64,000 nucleotides of DNA from NCBI RefSeq assembly GCF_037975245.1, contig NC_092570.1, positions 1,548,501 through 1,612,500 on the forward strand. The letters run 5' to 3'. Source of the DNA: Apostichopus japonicus (Eukaryota > Echinodermata > Holothuroidea > Aspidochirotida > Stichopodidae). The position numbers and the translations under genes were made by a program. The notes below the pieces were generated by a model. That model saw only the letters and a list, made by a program, of their open reading frames with translations. It ran no database searches and was not told the DNA's origin. Of this stretch, positions 1 through 12,871 are shown piece after piece (the first letter of the stretch is position 1; each line of letters begins with the position of its first letter).

Positions 1-849
1 TTATTTTCCGTACTGCCTTAGTATAGTTTTCAATATTTTAAGTTATCCGATCAAAAAACGTCTTATATTTACTAACACACGTTATAAGTTGAAGCACTGT
101 AAAATGATGGAAGTAGTAACACCATTTTGTATATCAGCCCTCTCCCCCTCCCCCCTTAGATGCCTCCCCATGACGGACATCATCCAATATCCCCCCAACC
201 ATATTCCTCTGCCCTTTTCACATGTCTTTCATAGTTTTTCTCCTTTTTTTCATTTACGTATGGACAAATTTCAAATAACTGATAACGTAAAATGAAAATG
301 TATTTGATATATTTTTGATCATATAAAATCAAAAATATATATTTCAACTCTGTGTACAATATCGTATGTCGACAAATTTTCTTAGGTTTCAGTTTTTGTG
401 GATTTTTTTTTTGGTCATAAATTAGAAATTAAACAGAAAACAATCTTTACCATACAAACTGACATAAGGATGTGTTTTTCGAATTAAATTTACAAAGACC
501 AATTTTTGGTGAAGCAATTCATTTCAGTCACCGGAATATTCCAGTAAATCCTTTTAATCTATGGCATCCTAGTTAACCTTACATAGTCGTCCATGATTTT
601 GTTTCGCAACTCGAGTTGTCTCCATAGTCTTAGAGAGATCAACGAATGAACGAAAAGCATCGTCGCCCTATTGTTCATACTCTTTTTCCGGTCAATAGAA
701 ATTGTTTACGCGTTCGTGTCTTGACATTAAAATGGAGATCCCCAACACCCCAAAACGCATTACACGCCATGTGTTATGCTGCTTATCTGGATTTGTGTTA
801 TGTGTGATTTCTTGGCACTTGCGTTAAAATGTACTGCAGGGAAGAGCCC

Positions 850-882
850 TATATATATATATATATATATATTCATACATAT

Positions 883-933
<51 letters not shown>

Positions 934-1004
934 CATATGTATGTATGTATGTTTATATATATATGTTTATATATATATATATATATGTTTATATATATAT
1001 ATAC

Positions 1005-1043
<39 letters not shown>
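850..1043. repeat. (TA)n microsatellite with interspersed CA/TG steps
   Basis: Almost uninterrupted alternating TA with occasional TGTTTA, CATA and GTATG interruptions. It abuts the truncated SINE starting at 1044 and replaces the 5' half of that element. Open frames reading YIYIYI here are artefacts of the repeat. Confidence 0.95.
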
Positions 1044-1045
<2 letters not shown>

Positions 1046-1123
1046 CCGGGGTTCGAATCCCGGTGGAGGCTGGAAGTTTTTTCACTGTTCTTGATTTTCC
1101 AACTCATTATACGATTTTCATTT
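1044..1123 (+). mobile_element. tRNA-derived SINE with (TA)n tail, 5'-truncated copy
   Basis: Starts inside the T arm of a tRNA-like head: the B box GGTTCGAATCC and 3' acceptor strand are intact, the A box is lost to the TA array on the left. The following body of about 50 bases (GGAAGTTTTTTCACTGTTCT and on to 1123) matches nearly base for base the complement of the copy at 53757-53881. It runs directly into another TA array. Confidence 0.75.
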
Positions 1124-1148
1124 ATATATATATATATATTTATATTAC

Positions 1149-1202
<54 letters not shown>

Positions 1203-1215
1203 ATATATATATATC
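1124..1215. repeat. (TA)n microsatellite, 3' tail of the adjoining SINE
   Basis: Alternating TA with TTTATATT interruptions, directly continuous with the SINE body at 1123. The other copy of this SINE has the same arrangement, so the array probably grew from the element's own 3' tail. Confidence 0.9.
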
Positions 1216-4024
1216 CATTTATAATAATATTAATATCCATTTATTTATTATATTCAGGTCACTGCAGGGGGATGCATAGAAGCAATTCAAGAAGAATGCT
1301 GCGTACACCCAATCCATTTCCATTGATGAAGAAAAAAGCAAATCAAAACTTCCGACAGCTTTTAAAATTGATTCTTAGTGTCTTCGATGCAGTAAACAAC
1401 TTTTCGTAGGATTTTCGTTACGATTTCGTCGTTATATTGATCAGAGCTGCGGGGCTCGTGTCGAGTTAACGATGTTTCATATAAGGTAGGTGGTTTTCTA
1501 TTAAACAGTGGTACGAATTATTGATAGTACAGAGAAGGGTTAAATCATCATTCCGATGTTTTTATTCAGCTTTACGGATCAAAATAAGAGTTATAAATGG
1601 CATTGGTATATACCGTCAAGCAAATATTAACAATTCCACTTGATTACAAGAAATATTGACAAAGATATGAAACACTACAGAACAACAAAATACATCCTAG
1701 TCATAGTTATGTTACAGTGCTCAAATTTCCTCACAAAATAGATCTTTAAATGAAATATAAATAAAACTCGGATTTTGTCATTACGTAACATTGATCTTAT
1801 GAAAGAGCCAAAAAAAAAATAATAATCATGCTTCAAGGAAAGAAAATTGTCATTTTATTTGAAAGTTGAAATAACCCGGGAGTGCAGCTTTAACTTTTCG
1901 TTGATTGCATGAAGTAATAGCAAATTTTATTTATAAAGAAAAAATATGAAAAATGTTGTTGTTGAATGAGTGTGTTTATTTAACTTTTTGTAAAGACATC
2001 ACCCAGTCATGAACATTCTATGGGGTCGGCGACATTTGGTTCTATTACACGAAGCTTCCAACCAAAGTTATCGTGTAAATGTCCTCCAAGGGAATCCAAC
2101 TTCGTGTTAAAGTGTTAATGTGTTAAAGCATTTTTTTGAGGGGGAGTTTGCTAAATAAATTTACCAAATTCTGCCAAGTGTATTATTTGAAAACAAAATT
2201 GCCATCGAAGAAAAAAAACATATGAAAAACGAAGAAAGGTGTTCCTACCTGGTGAATTGCTAATTAATTTGATTCGATTTTCAACATTTCGTCGTCGTCG
2301 ACACTCTTTCAAAACTCAGTTTAAACCATTTGCAAAAATTAAAGTGGAATTTCGGAAGGAATGTTAGTTTTACTTCAATCGTTTAACCAGCAATGTTATA
2401 AACAATCCAAGAATACTGACACATGGCTTCAAAGTCTGAATACTGACTGTTGTCGGTTTCACCATCTATAGCCCCCCACCCCCTGGTCCATATAACTCTC
2501 CCATATGTACCATCAACCTCCACTCTCCCCACCCTCTCACCGTTAGTCCAAAAACAACGTATTACAATTTTTTGACTTTTTTTCTGCAAGGGCGTTCGTA
2601 TTAGTTTACCTTGGGACAATGGAATGACTCTCTATTCACTGAAGGCGCGGCATGCTAATGTAATCACGTTATAACGTGCCCATAAAACAATAAACGCTTG
2701 ATTATATGACAATAATTAAATTGTAGAAGCATTGACAGTATCGACTGACGTAACCGACGCGGATTTTGTTTACTAATTTAATTCCCTAGCAGCTTACACC
2801 TTCGTAGTGTGGTATATTAACACTGCCATGCACGTGTGCGATAAAAGCTTTGAAAGATAAATTCCTGTCCTGTTATCCGTTTAAAGGAAAATCAAGAACA
2901 AACATGGCTTTCGGCTTACAGAGGCTATTTTTATCAATAAAATCTAATAACTTGCAGGGCACTAGTGTTGTTGACATATACAACGCACCCACCCTTTCCT
3001 TCTTTTTTATCCAAAATATATTTTTGCGATCTCGGAATGGAATGTTGTGTGGGTATGTAGATGTGTTATTTGAAACCCCCCGAGAATGTAACGGTTCGAT
3101 ATTACAACTGATTTATGCCGAACAGGTGATTTCCCTTCAGTAATCAATTTCCTGAAATATCACCACATTTATCTCGGTAAATAAAAAGAGTTATCTAAGT
3201 AATTAGATTATAAGTAAAGATGACACCTTCCCTATCGTAATGATTGTATGTAATAGACGGAGCCTATACCGCATAATATTGACTTCAGGCGATACATAAG
3301 AACGTGAACTACCACTAGTATAATTCCGAGGTAATTAGTTTATTGAACACGTTTTATTGATGTTATGTATGTCTGATGATTTCTATAGTTAAACTTCAAC
3401 TTCATCTTCAAATTTCTACTACCAAGTTTGAAGTCATCTTTTAGACAATTTTGCAGACGTATCAGTGTAGGTGGTGTTTGGTATCGACATACGAAGTCAT
3501 TGACGACTTACAGTTCAAGCGATATTCCAGTTATTTTTTTCTTCAAATTTGGTGACATTTTGCGAATACATCCTGCAACTTTGTAGAATGAATAATGTCC
3601 GCAAGGCAATTGAATTAATCTTTTTGGGATATTTTAAGGTGGGGGAGGTGAATGGGGGGGGGGAAGGGAATTTGCCATGATTTCTGCAGGTTGAATAAGT
3701 ATTCTCTTTTAAAACAACAAGATGGTATCCTTAACTCTTTCCCTCGCCTCTCCTATATCTGCCACCACCGTGGGATGGGAAGTATTCCTGTTTAATCGGA
3801 AAAGAATGCTTGATTCTACTTGAAAGATTGTAAGCTGATTTTGATGTTACCAAAATAAATGTACATTTTTCTTGGGAAATTCCATGAGAAGCTAGAAATA
3901 GAGATTTACCCTTTGTCATCAACAAGCATGTTTGTGAGCATGTTCTAGCAGTGAAAGAAAAAAAAAACTTAACTTCATCAAGCGTACAACATATGCTATC
4001 TGTTTCTACTGTTCGCACTTCCAC
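1216..4024. other. Non-coding stretch, nothing recognised
   Basis: AT-rich sequence with short chance frames only. A G run lies near 3654-3662. I see no splice-flanked conserved frame, RNA gene or long repeat here. The first 849 bases of the window are the same in character. Confidence 0.5.
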
Positions 4025-4247
4025 CTATGGGGAAGATCAGCTCCACAGCTCTGGAACAGTCTCCCCTTACATCTGAAAGCAATCCAGCATGTTCCAGAAA
4101 GAACTCAAGACGTTCTTATTCATTAATGCGTATCCATTTGTTTAATAACTGTTGTGTCCATTTTGTGTACTTTGCTCCTGCAGCGCTTCTGAGCAGTTTT
4201 TTTTAACTGGATAAAAGCGCTTTACAAATTTTTATATTGTTATTATG
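4025..4247 (+). mobile_element. 3' end of a CR1/L2-like non-LTR retrotransposon (LINE), truncated and frameshifted
   Basis: Translation from 4025 gives GRSAPQLWNSLPLHLKAI. The motif S-A-P-x-L-W-N-S-L-P is the familiar end of the reverse transcriptase open frame of CR1/L2-type LINEs. The frame is then broken, and the adjacent frame supplies FQKELKTFLFINAYPFV followed by TAA, the usual C-terminal end. Downstream sequence carries the typical 3' motif AAAGCGCTTTACAAAT and an AT-rich tail ending in a TTATTATG-type repeat. No upstream reverse-transcriptase or endonuclease domain is present, so this is a dead 5'-truncated copy. The exact clade cannot be told from this little sequence. Confidence 0.75.
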
Positions 4248-4714
4248 ATTTATTCATCGATTTGTCGGTATAGTGCTTGAAAGTAGGTTGTTCTATTTTA
4301 TATTTTTGAGCTCTCAAGGTCAGAGAGGCACATTCACGAGTCTTTTGTGAGAAATCTTTGATTAAAACAATGAAATGGAGACACGAATGCATCAAATGTT
4401 TGCCAATGGCTTATACGGATTGAAGAACCAATTTCGTCGGTATTAATTCTTGCCTAACATCAGAGGCACCAACTAGAACTGTTGTAGATGGTCGGAGCCT
4501 TCGGTTTAAAGAAGCTTTTTCTTTATGTGTCCAGAATAGTCCATGGGCTCTCAATTTAATTGTCTACGAGCGCTAGAGATAGAGAAACAATTGCTGTAGC
4601 ACTGAGGGCCAAAAAGAGCAACAGCGTCACTAAACCTAATTTAAACCATGTGTAGGATATGACGTTAGGGTACGTCATGATGACGTCATGATGACGTTAG
4701 GGTACCTAAATCTT

Positions 4715-4812
4715 AGACCTGAAGGGCCCGCATACCCAATAAGAACAATATTGTGGGCCGACTTTCGTTTCGCGCGGCCGGAATGAAATATAACGCGGGC
4801 CGCGGGCCCATG
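4715..4812. other. GC- and CpG-rich patch with closing inverted repeat
   Basis: An island of high GC in an AT-rich setting. GGGCCCGC near the left edge pairs with GCGGGCCC near the right edge, and GCGCGGCCGG lies between. It follows a TGACGTCA octamer in a short direct repeat (GACGTTAGGGTAC twice, 4661-4705). It may be a terminal piece of a DNA transposon, but no transposase is visible. Confidence 0.4.
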
Positions 4813-6227
4813 GTGTATATCATTTCCCCTAACATTTTCCACAATTTTATTGTATATTACTAGAATGTAATTGTTTAAAATAAGACACGTGACCCTACTA
4901 TTTTTCAACTCATATAACGTTACTTATGAAATAATTACAACTTGGATACTTTCGATTGTACACAGAAAAATAGTAATAATAATATAAAGAAGGTCGCACA
5001 GAGAGTTTTCTATATAAAGTTCATTATATGCAAAGGTAAATTGAACAGTTTTCTTTCCTTTGTTTATATAAACATTTTATATATTTCTTTAGCATTGGAA
5101 ATGAAAGCAAATGAAACGCATTATAAAGAGATTTATCATCAAATTCTATCGAAGGTTTAAATAACATGAAGAACGCGGCAGGCTATTATGTTATTTTCAT
5201 GGTTCCATTTCACGGACGGCGAAGCCGAAAGAGAAGAGGGGTAAGGGGAAATTTGTTGTTAAAAGTAAAGAAATTAATACGTTTGGAATTCTTTTATTAC
5301 TTAATATATTTATACTTCACATTGCAATAAAAATCTGGGGGAAAATTTCATTAGTTCACACTGGATGAATATAGTTATCCAAAAGACTTTGGGATCTAAC
5401 TTTATGCAAGGATAAATGGTTTTGAATGCAGCACGATACTTAAACCAAGAAGCAATGAGTTGCTAAATTTGTAGACAGATTCTTACTATTGGCATATACC
5501 CAAAAAGTTCTATAAAAATGAAGGATTGTTAAAGTTTTAGCTTGCTGAACGTTCTTGTACCTACACGGTAAATTCATCTATGACCTCACTGAGTCGGTCA
5601 CTATTAAAGTTGTCATGTTTGATTGGTTATTTTAATTTCATATAATATTAAAGGATCACTTTTTACATTGCCTGTGTCTGTGATTGGTTGATTTCAACAT
5701 GCTTCGTTATTTTTGAAATTCCTCTCCATCGAAATAATCATATCAAATTGTCTCATAATGGGAAAAGATTATATTTGGTCAATTACCCTAACAAGAATAT
5801 GACAGCCAGTTCTTGTTTTGTAATTTACTACAACGTTTAGCTATGTATTTAGAAAGAGATAGATAGCTAGATAGGAAGAGAGATAGAGAGAGAACAGGGC
5901 ACTCGCGGTGACGTACAGGTCACAAGTTACCCTGCTTTTAATGGTGACGTCGCTTAGTGTTTGTGCTTTAGGCTCCTCGTCTATAGAATCTATAAAAAAA
6001 AATCATCGATTAAATAACCTTGACAGAAATATACGCAATTTTTCAAAATAAAATGATATCTAGGTTGAAAATGACGTCATGGTTCGACGAAGACAGGAAA
6101 CCCTAAAAAGACAAAACGGAGCAAATTTGCAAAGGGATTTTGAATAAACAATGTCTTAAATTGAAGAAAGATTGCTATTTATATACAGAATAAGAGGGAA
6201 ACGTTATCTATTTGAAAGAGAAACTTT

Positions 6228-6229
<2 letters not shown>
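4813..6229. other. Non-coding stretch, nothing recognised
   Basis: AT-rich, with a GATA/GAGA-like run near 5860-5890 and one TGACGTCA at 6072. No supported gene. Confidence 0.5.

Positions 6230-6267
<38 letters not shown>
6230..6267. repeat. (TA)n microsatellite
   Basis: Pure alternating AT, about 38 bases. Confidence 0.95.
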
Positions 6268-6268
<1 letters not shown>

Positions 6269-6473
6269 GTTATGCATTTGTAATATTTTCAACTCTGTTG
6301 TAAATTAATAAAGTTGAGGTTACGAACTTTACTTTGCATGGTTGAATGGCTCAGAAGTATTTCATAAAATACCTGCAGTGTTGTATTTGTCAGAATATAT
6401 TAATAGATAATAAAAATAACAGTTATCAGTCACTGAGTTTGGTATTGGACTATCCTAAAAGATAATATATTCA

Positions 6474-6483
6474 TATATAAATA

Positions 6484-6555
<72 letters not shown>

Positions 6556-6564
6556 TATATATAT

Positions 6565-6612
<48 letters not shown>
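6474..6612. repeat. (TA)n microsatellite with CACA interruptions
   Basis: Alternating TA with three CACA-type interruptions. It is followed at 6636-6665 by a 30-base segment also found beside the SINE at 53913-53941. Confidence 0.93.
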
Positions 6613-6616
<4 letters not shown>

Positions 6617-8056
6617 TGTATACCGTTCTGTCCAGAGGAAGGTCGTAATTTCCACAGTAGGCGTTAAATGAAATTGAAAATAACGCAACGTGACATCTGT
6701 ATGGAAACTGTATGGAAAAGACGAACATTCTACAATGTTAACTGAAAACCCCTTCTCAATGCCTTGTCCATAATACAAGATATGACTGACTGAATGTCAC
6801 CTACTTTGACTGGCTACACTTTTCCTACTATCTTCACTCTATACCTAAAGAAACGAAGAGTAGAAATAATGGGGCCACGTGACAATAGTGTCCCCCAGAA
6901 CTCTCGTAGCTTCTGCTATTTGCAAAAAAAAAAACATTAATACCTAAGCCTAATTCTACAACATTGTTCATGGTAGATTTTTTTTTCAGAAGTAGCCTAT
7001 ACATGTACTTACAAACAATGGCGCAGTTATTATTTTACATTCTCTTAGGTAATTACCGACTAATTACATCTTTGGAAGACGAGAAACAGGTAACATTCAT
7101 ATCTTTAATCTACAATAATTACCATGTTATCCCATGTATATACGAAAAACAATACCTTCGATGATAAAGAAAGAAATTAATTCTGATCAGGGAAGAAAGC
7201 ATCAGAATATCTTTTGTCTTCTAAAATTCTTCTTGAACTATATTTCATTGAACTTAAAATAGAAAACACACTACAATTTCTAGTAAGTTACTTCACGTCA
7301 CTTCCGGTATTAATAAACGCAGTTACGTTGCCAATGGCAGCGAACGTATCGAAAGAGAAGGTCGGTTTCAAATCATTTCAAGCGCAGTTCATCTTACATC
7401 GCTGAGGTAAACTTTAATCTGTTCTTAGAACGATTCTCTCCCCTCCCCCCTTTTTCTCTTCTCTTAAATAGTCGTTTGGATTGCAGTAAAACTAAACATG
7501 AAAATTTTTAAATCTTCACGATTCATTAACGGGTTTTGTAAAATATTTGCCTCGCTTTTATTTTTCAACCAACTATACACATATTTCAAAAAGTTGGGAA
7601 AAGCCCCTCAGGGTAAATATTAAAAAGCAAAGACTTTTCAATCATTTTCTGTCCAAGGATGTGGAACACAGCCAACGCACTTCATCCTGACGTTTCAAGG
7701 AAGCATCGTGCTGATTGGTTGTTCAATCATGACGTCATACTTGTCTGACTGTTAAAGACGTTGATTATCCTTGAAGCAGTTTAGTTGAGAGGAATGCACA
7801 ATCAGTGATAAGATTCACAATCGCAAGAGGGATTTTTTTCTTTCAGATAAAAGAGCAAAAGTTGCGGTAACAAGTTTCGTTCTTATCAGGAGTAACCCGC
7901 GGCCGAAAACAAATCGTATCCAAAAAATATCAGGAGGAAAGAAACGAGAAAATATCGACAAGTAACACGCAAAGAAAAAAGGCCGAAAGTAAAGGGGAGG
8001 GGAGACAACGGATATACTGGTGAAGAAAGGATAAGATATCGGGAGCGTGCAAGCCA
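6613..8056. other. Non-coding upstream flank of the neuropeptide gene
   Basis: No recognised gene. Contains the CCAAT/CRE-like pair at 7711-7737 and a short C run near 7443. The unspliced 5' untranslated region of the neuropeptide gene may begin near its right end. Confidence 0.45.
7711..7737 (+). promoter_or_regulatory. CCAAT/CRE-like pair upstream of neuropeptide exon 1
   Basis: An inverted CCAAT box (GATTGG) is followed within about 15 bases by the palindromic CRE octamer TGACGTCA at 7730-7737. The pair sits about 440 bases before the start codon at 8178, a reasonable distance for a promoter-proximal module if the 5' untranslated region is short or has its own intron. CREB and NF-Y sites commonly pair in neuropeptide promoters. 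The octamer is also frequent elsewhere in this window, which weakens the case. Confidence 0.25.
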
Positions 8057-8177
8057 GCATATATAGCTAATTCTCTCTCTATATATTTATATGTATAGAT
8101 ATTGATATATATATCCAAATTATCTATCAACGTATACTTTGCAAAGAGGAGACTTTATTCTCATAATTCATACAAAA

Positions 8178-8384
8178 ATGAAGGCTTACCAGATCATAGT
8201 TCCAGCAGTTATGTGTGTTTTAGCTGCAATATTAGCTAGAACCGAAGCTGACGGTGAGCTAAGACTTTTGAACAATAGGCTGTTTGAACTAACCAAAGAA
8301 TTGGAAGAAAGATTGAGGGAACAACAACTAGAAGATGCAGATTTGATACTCACAGAGGATGGAGATCAGGGAATCGGTATGAAG
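8178..8384 (+). CDS. Amidated neuropeptide precursor (L-type SALMFamide-like), exon 1: signal peptide and acidic spacer
   Basis: First coding exon of a secreted prohormone, 69 codons ending in phase 0. I chose the ATG at 8178 because it has an A at -3 and opens directly onto a signal peptide; the frame is open upstream to 8139 but without another ATG. Residues 1-24 form a signal peptide: short basic n-region, hydrophobic core rich in I/V/A/L, and a likely cut after A-R-T-E-A. Residues 25-69 are an acidic, Leu/Glu-rich amphipathic spacer (NRLFELTKELEERLREQQ) that could form a short coiled coil, as in many prohormone spacers. The exon ends ATG-AAG followed by the donor GTAAGA at 8385. Read into exon 2 the junction is Met-Lys|Lys-Val, creating a Lys-Lys convertase site across the splice. 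The secretory role is strongly supported. The SALMFamide assignment rests on exons 2 and 3. No TATA box is convincing; TATATATAG at 8057 is only a possibility. Confidence 0.82.
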
Positions 8385-10207
8385 GTAAGATCTCAATAAA
8401 GTTATTATTTTTTAACATATATTTTGTGGAGTAACTTCTTAACACTCATATTCGTTCACATATCTTAGAGTAAATAGTTTACTCTTTGTTTTTAATGTTT
8501 GTCCTGTATGGTGGAAGAAACTCCTCAAAAAAACAGACAAACGAAGATGTGCGGAAATGTACTGACGTATAAGTTAACCTCTTGCATAGACTCTTATATT
8601 TAGAAAAATTGCAATATATACGTCGTTGATCAGTTAAAACGAAGCAATCTTTCTACATAATATTGCTGTCAAATAATATAAACTATAAATTTCCTACCAA
8701 GTTTGATTCTGCAAAATATAAAACATATTTGGCTTCCTTCTTTTCCTTTATAGTTCTTCCTTTCTGTTTTATTGATTCTAATCTGTACTGTATAATTTCA
8801 AATAATATTCCCCTGTCATATGAAAATGACAGTTTTTGATTGGTGGTATTTCAATTTTCAAACTGTTGTTTTATTTTGAACATCGGCTAAAGAGACACGC
8901 CAGACGTATTAAATTTAATATTTGCAGTAAAACATATAACTTGACAAATGATGGTACTTGCGGAACTTGTAAAAACGAAATATCAGAAATTGTGTTTACA
9001 AAGTAGACAGGCAGTTTTTATCGTATAACGTATAGCATCTGATATGCAGCACGTGGTCAATAATTGGTATTAACATGATGGATCTTATCAAATATATTCA
9101 GTTACGAGTATCAAACATTATATCAAGTAAAATATGAAGTATATCGATTGATATGTTAATGACAGTGAGACGTTGATGGTAAGATTGAAAAAAAAAGTTA
9201 AAAACGTAATATTTTGTCAGCTGTTCCATACGTTCGTTACTTGATGGACGATCTAATGAATTAGCCAGGAAATGTACTCTTCAAGAGGAAGTTTTGTTTT
9301 TGCAGGAAAGAAATTGAATGGAGAAGAAAAAAGTTTCGGACTTACAGAAATAATTAATGAGCATTCTTATAAATTAAGCGTAATCACTGAAATCATAATA
9401 TTAAAGGATAAAGTAGATTCCTATGCAAAAGAGATGTTCGGTAATTTCTATCAAACATAAAAAAAAAAAAAATACGAACATCGATCGATATGAAAATGAT
9501 GGGAAAGGCTTATTTGGTAAGATTGGAAAAGTTCAGTATCGGACACATAAAACTTGTCAGCTATCCACAGTAGATGAATCAATCAATTATAAGGAAATTT
9601 TGTATTGTTCTCTGGATTTGGGCTGAACGATGCGTCTTTTGACGTGTTAACTTCACATTCATTACAGAGTGACTTCATTTGTACTAATAGGGGGGGGGGG
9701 GGGCTTGGCAAAGGGTTTTTGACCGAAATATGAGTGGTAAGACTGGTCTTGACAGTCACAAATCAGTAGGTCCAGCATACTCCTATGTGGACATATTCAC
9801 CCGAAAGTAAGACTCGAACGGACACACGGTAGGAGAAGCAGAGGGAGAGTGGGGGGGGGGGGTAGGTGGGGGCTGATTTTCACAATTATACATCTCGTAC
9901 GCGCGTTACTTTGCGCACGATTTAACGGTTATTTACTCTACAAGGAAGGGAGTTTGAGCAAATAGAATGGAAAAGTTTTTGACTCACTGGAATAGTTGAT
10001 GAGCCTTGTTATAAATTTAAGTTTAATTACACTGTCATAACGTTTAAGAAACAGTAGCCTTATCAACAGAACTAATAATTAATAGTTAAGAAGTTGCTCA
10101 AATCGGAGGTCGGTGGGTGACATTTTCAGGTAGGTATCGGAAACTGTGTACGCTTTGTCCATTTAAAGTTATTTTATCTGCTCTTCATAGCATTTAAAGT
10201 GATTTTT

Positions 10208-10771
10208 AAAGTTAATTAACTTCATGATTACTTAAGGACAGGCATCCCGGATCAATAAAACGTATTTATATTTAATAGAATAAGCAAATAATTTACACAT
10301 GAACAAAAAAAAATAAATAAGTCAGTTTCCGCAAACTCCTTTTCTTCTGAGAAATTCAGCAATGAACAGGAACATAGCTGATAAGGATTTCATTGATACA
10401 ATTAATAATTAATTAGTAAGTGATAATTGTGATATCCAGGAAATATAAATCTTACACCATGTCTTCCCATTCGATAATTAATTAATGCATAAAGTTAATT
10501 AACTTCATGACTACCTAAGGACAGGCATCCCGAATCAATAAAACGTATTTATATTTAATAGAATAAGCAAATAATTCACACATGCATAAAAAACAATAAA
10601 TAAGTCAGTTTCCGCACACTACTTTTCTTCTGAGAAATTCAGCAATGAACAGGAACATAGCTGATAAGATTTCATTGATACAATTAATAATTAATTAGTA
10701 AGTGATAATTGTGATATCCAGGAGATATAAATCTTACACCATGTCTTCCCATTCGATAATTAATTAATGCA
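10208..10771 (+). repeat. Tandem duplication of a 283-base unit
   Basis: Copy one 10208-10490 and copy two 10491-10771 agree at nearly every base (for example AAAGTTAATTAACTTCATGA opens both, and CCATTCGATAATTAATTAAT closes both). Differences are scattered substitutions and small indels. There is no open frame in it. High similarity points to a recent event inside the intron. Confidence 0.92.
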
Positions 10772-12871
10772 GGAAAGAGACTTGACACAGTTATATCTGT
10801 GGACTTGCTCCATAACCAATATACTAGAAACCTCTTCAGAAACAAGGATATCCTATGCTAAGAAAACACCAAAAACCACAGAGCCATAGCTTATAGTTTG
10901 AAGGAATATTAACAAGAATTTTCAATTACTTTTGATAGAACGTTAACATAAAAATCTAACATTTTTCGGGCGAAAATGTTTTCGTGACTAATAGTCACAG
11001 GAAAAACTAGACTACGATCTTCACTTTGTCGATGCAATCTTTATAGATTTATAGCAGTCATTTCAACCGATTAGAATGAATGATATAAGCTTTAAAACAT
11101 TGAACTTTTAGTCTATTTAAAGTTTAACAGCCTATTGTCTTTCGCTACTATACTTACTGTATTTGATTAGATTTCTTGGAAGTAGACGCAGTTATGCGCG
11201 ATGACTTTGTGATATTTTGGCGGAATGTAATTTGATTAACTTGCTAAAATCTAGTTATGGAAGGCTTCAACATCCGACGAAAGTCAGAAAAAACCTCTAA
11301 TGGTTCTATATTATTAAATAATACTGCACTTTAATGATTATCTTTTAAGGAGACAAATAGGCACAAACGGTATCATTTCGGAACTACTATAAATTGCTTT
11401 CATTTAGTAATATTGCTTGGGAGAATTTTTGATAAGTAGGAATTTTAAATTCTTTGGTACATTTATTTCTTACCAGAGTAAGCTTTTCATTCCAGTAAGG
11501 AAGATTTCACTTTCTAAAAAAGTGTACAATGACGTTTTTTATACAATGTTCATCTCTGAGTGGTTAAAGGCTATAATAATTTTCCTCTTATTAACTCCTC
11601 CCCTAATTTAAAATCCACAGAAGTAACTCTTTGAGATTGTCATCGATTTATAACTATTTCGAATTGAGTAGTTTCAATCTTGTCTCTGCAGATTGAATTC
11701 TTGCCAAACTTTGCTCGAAATAATAGAGTGAAAAATAAGCACCAGATTGAAAACGAAATAATACCTTATAGGTTTCTCCTTGTATACAGTGAATTACACT
11801 CTTCAAAACTGTCATTTGCTTTCACACTTTCAAAGAAATATTGATAAAGTCTTTGGTATTTTTAGAGATTGATATTTCATTTCTTGAAATGAGAGGGAAA
11901 GTATTGAATGATGTTCAGGTAGAATATTTATTTCCAAAAGTTCAGGATTTGACAAATAAACGTCATCTGCCAAAATGTTCCCAGTTTTTTTTTCAAATCA
12001 TATAACTTGCTGTACAAATTCATTCACTTAAGTATAAAGGAAAATGATTGAAAATTCCTATCTTGCTTTCAATTTTCGATCTAAATGTTACGTTTCGATT
12101 ACTATGACATAGCCTACTACCAACTAATTACATTATAACACATTTCGAAAGAACCAGTTCCAACCCAATGCTGTCGTTTTCTTTCATCGTAACTTAAATT
12201 AGAAAAACCACAATTTCAAACCGATCGGAATGGGGAAAAAGGGTATATAGATTAAAAGTGTTCAATCTATCATATGATAAAGTAACGTTACTTCTTAGTG
12301 ACATTTTTTACCACTTTTTTTCACGTACTAGAAGCTGAGTAATATTTTTCTTCACTTTTGCAGACTGATATAATATCAAAACTATATTTATTGACACAAC
12401 TATAATAGAATCACATGTGAAGAACTAACTTGCCAACTTTCTTTTTTCGTAATCAAAATGTTTGACATTTTATCTGACACAAATCAGGTTCTGACTTTGA
12501 AGCTATTTTTGGACTCCTGTTTTGTCCTATTTGGTTTGTTTTGGTTTTCTGGAAACATATCATAAGTCTACCGTAAAATTAATTGATAATAAAGTCTCTC
12601 ATGCAGTTTGTTTGTAGACTAATAGAGTATGCTGATACATCTACCGAAGATAAAAATCAAAACGCAAACCACAGACAGGTGCCTATGCTTCCTGTGATAA
12701 TCAAATCTGTACTTTTTGAAGGCGGTGTTTTCTTTCAAATATATGGTCAATGTAACGTGTTTTTTTTTTATATAGTAGTCTGTAAACCAGTATGCATAAT
12801 TATACTCTTTCGTCTGAAAGCAGTTTTTATGTTCATTTTGATAGTTTTTTTTTTATTATCTGATTAACCCT

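Noticed and set aside
776-1279. Long frames rich in YIYIYI/IYIY, here and at 6455-6778 and 37272-37477
   Set aside because: Translations of (TA)n microsatellites on either strand, not proteins.
8139-8177. Upstream extension of the neuropeptide frame
   Set aside because: The frame is open but begins at TTG; the first ATG is 8178 and gives a clean signal peptide.
10770-10790. GGA-AAG-AGA (Gly-Lys-Arg) after the tandem duplication
   Set aside because: An in-frame stop lies a few codons upstream with no acceptor between.
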